Positions 12,494 to 12,732 of a DNA stretch of 12,732 nucleotides are shown here, piece after piece (the stretch's first letter is position 1; every line of letters starts with the position of its first letter). Below the pieces are notes generated by a model that was given only the letters and a program-made list of their open reading frames with translations, made no database searches and was not told the origin of the DNA. A program made the position numbers and the translations under genes. The DNA is from Pyrinomonadaceae bacterium (GTDB lineage: Bacteria; Acidobacteriota; Blastocatellia; Pyrinomonadales; Pyrinomonadaceae), in the NCBI GenBank assembly GCA_025937955.1, contig JAICQI010000078.1, positions 1-12,732 on the forward strand. The letters run 5' to 3'.

Positions 12494-12732
12494 TATTTCA
12501 GCCAGCGCGCCGTCGGCACATCTTCTTCAAACTCATAAAAACGAAGATCGGACGAGGTAAGCATCTTGGTAAGCATGATGATCTGGCCGGTGTGCATCGA
12601 GAAGTGTTCGGTTACGTGGAAGATGGCGTAGAGGAGTTCGACGTCGTTGCCCTGGATTTTGCGATGCTCAAGGAGAAGCGCGGGGTCGAAAGTGCGCAGA
12701 GTGGTTTCGACTTCGGCCAACGTTGAACGGAG
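12493..12732 (-). CDS. DinB-like protein, C-terminal part (runs off right edge)
   Basis: The frame is open to the window edge (the codon at 12720-12718 is TTG, with more codons before it), so this is the last ~79 residues of a longer protein. VTEHFSMHTGQI matches the final helix of the DinB/YfiT-like four-helix bundle, where a His contributes to the metal site (EHFSMHxGQ pattern). Such proteins act as metal-dependent thiol transferases in several pathways. The N-terminal His ligands are outside the window, so family placement is probable and substrate unknown. Its TAG stop overlaps the glycosyltransferase GTG by one base. Confidence 0.75.
   Translation of the reverse strand, partial: LRSTLAEVETTLRTFDPALLLEHRKIQGNDVELLYAIFHVTEHFSMHTGQIIMLTKMLTSSDLRFYEFEEDVPTARWLK

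Noticed and set aside
12059..12538. 159-residue plus-strand frame opposite the glycosyltransferase
   Set aside because: Antisense shadow of the GT-A coding sequence; no motif and an unlikely composition.

Overview
The window looks like a chromosomal stretch from a soil- or environment-type bacterium, most likely an Acidobacteriota member, with Verrucomicrobiota or a related phylum as the alternative. This is inference. It rests on the protein styles (a large APC-type permease, a periplasmic polysaccharide export protein beside a small zinc-ribbon protein, a PrsW-type protease), mid-to-high GC coding, non-ATG starts, and palindrome-rich intergenic DNA. No rRNA, tRNA, transposase, phage gene or CRISPR array is visible.

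Layout. 1-170: tandem ~65-bp palindromic repeats. 171-2117 (-): a 648-residue APC-type permease. 2118-2416: a gene-free leader with a strong intrinsic terminator and two further hairpins just upstream of the permease. 2417-5282 (-): a compact polysaccharide-export cluster of a two-pass membrane protein with a helical cytoplasmic tail, a zinc-ribbon protein, a 93-residue secreted mini-paralogue of the OPX C-terminus, the OPX (Wza-like) protein, and a small two-pass membrane protein. 5396-7336 (+): an SDR oxidoreductase followed by a PrsW-family intramembrane protease. 7337-7678: repeat-rich DNA containing a 141-bp nested palindrome. 7679-8455 (+): a class-II-phosphodiesterase-like MBL-fold hydrolase whose 3' end overlaps a convergent small membrane-anchored protein. 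8443-9032 (-): that small protein plus a 7Fe ferredoxin (FdxA type). 9119-12732 (-): a tightly packed run of 2OG-Fe(II) oxygenase, uncharacterised 302-residue protein, PIN-domain (VapC-like) toxin, lysine-rich small protein, family-2-like glycosyltransferase, and the C-terminal part of a DinB-like protein running off the right edge.

How genes may work together. The OPX cluster probably serves capsule or exopolysaccharide secretion, but no polymerase or Wzc kinase lies in the window. The most novel part is the block at 9119-11678. A lysine-rich small protein overlaps a PIN RNase by 37 bp, the PIN gene is followed after 6 bp by the 302-residue protein, and that gene overlaps an isopenicillin-N-synthase-type oxygenase by 4 bp (ATGA). 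This suggests one transcript joining a toxin-antitoxin-like pair to an unknown protein and an oxygenase. No function can be assigned from sequence alone.
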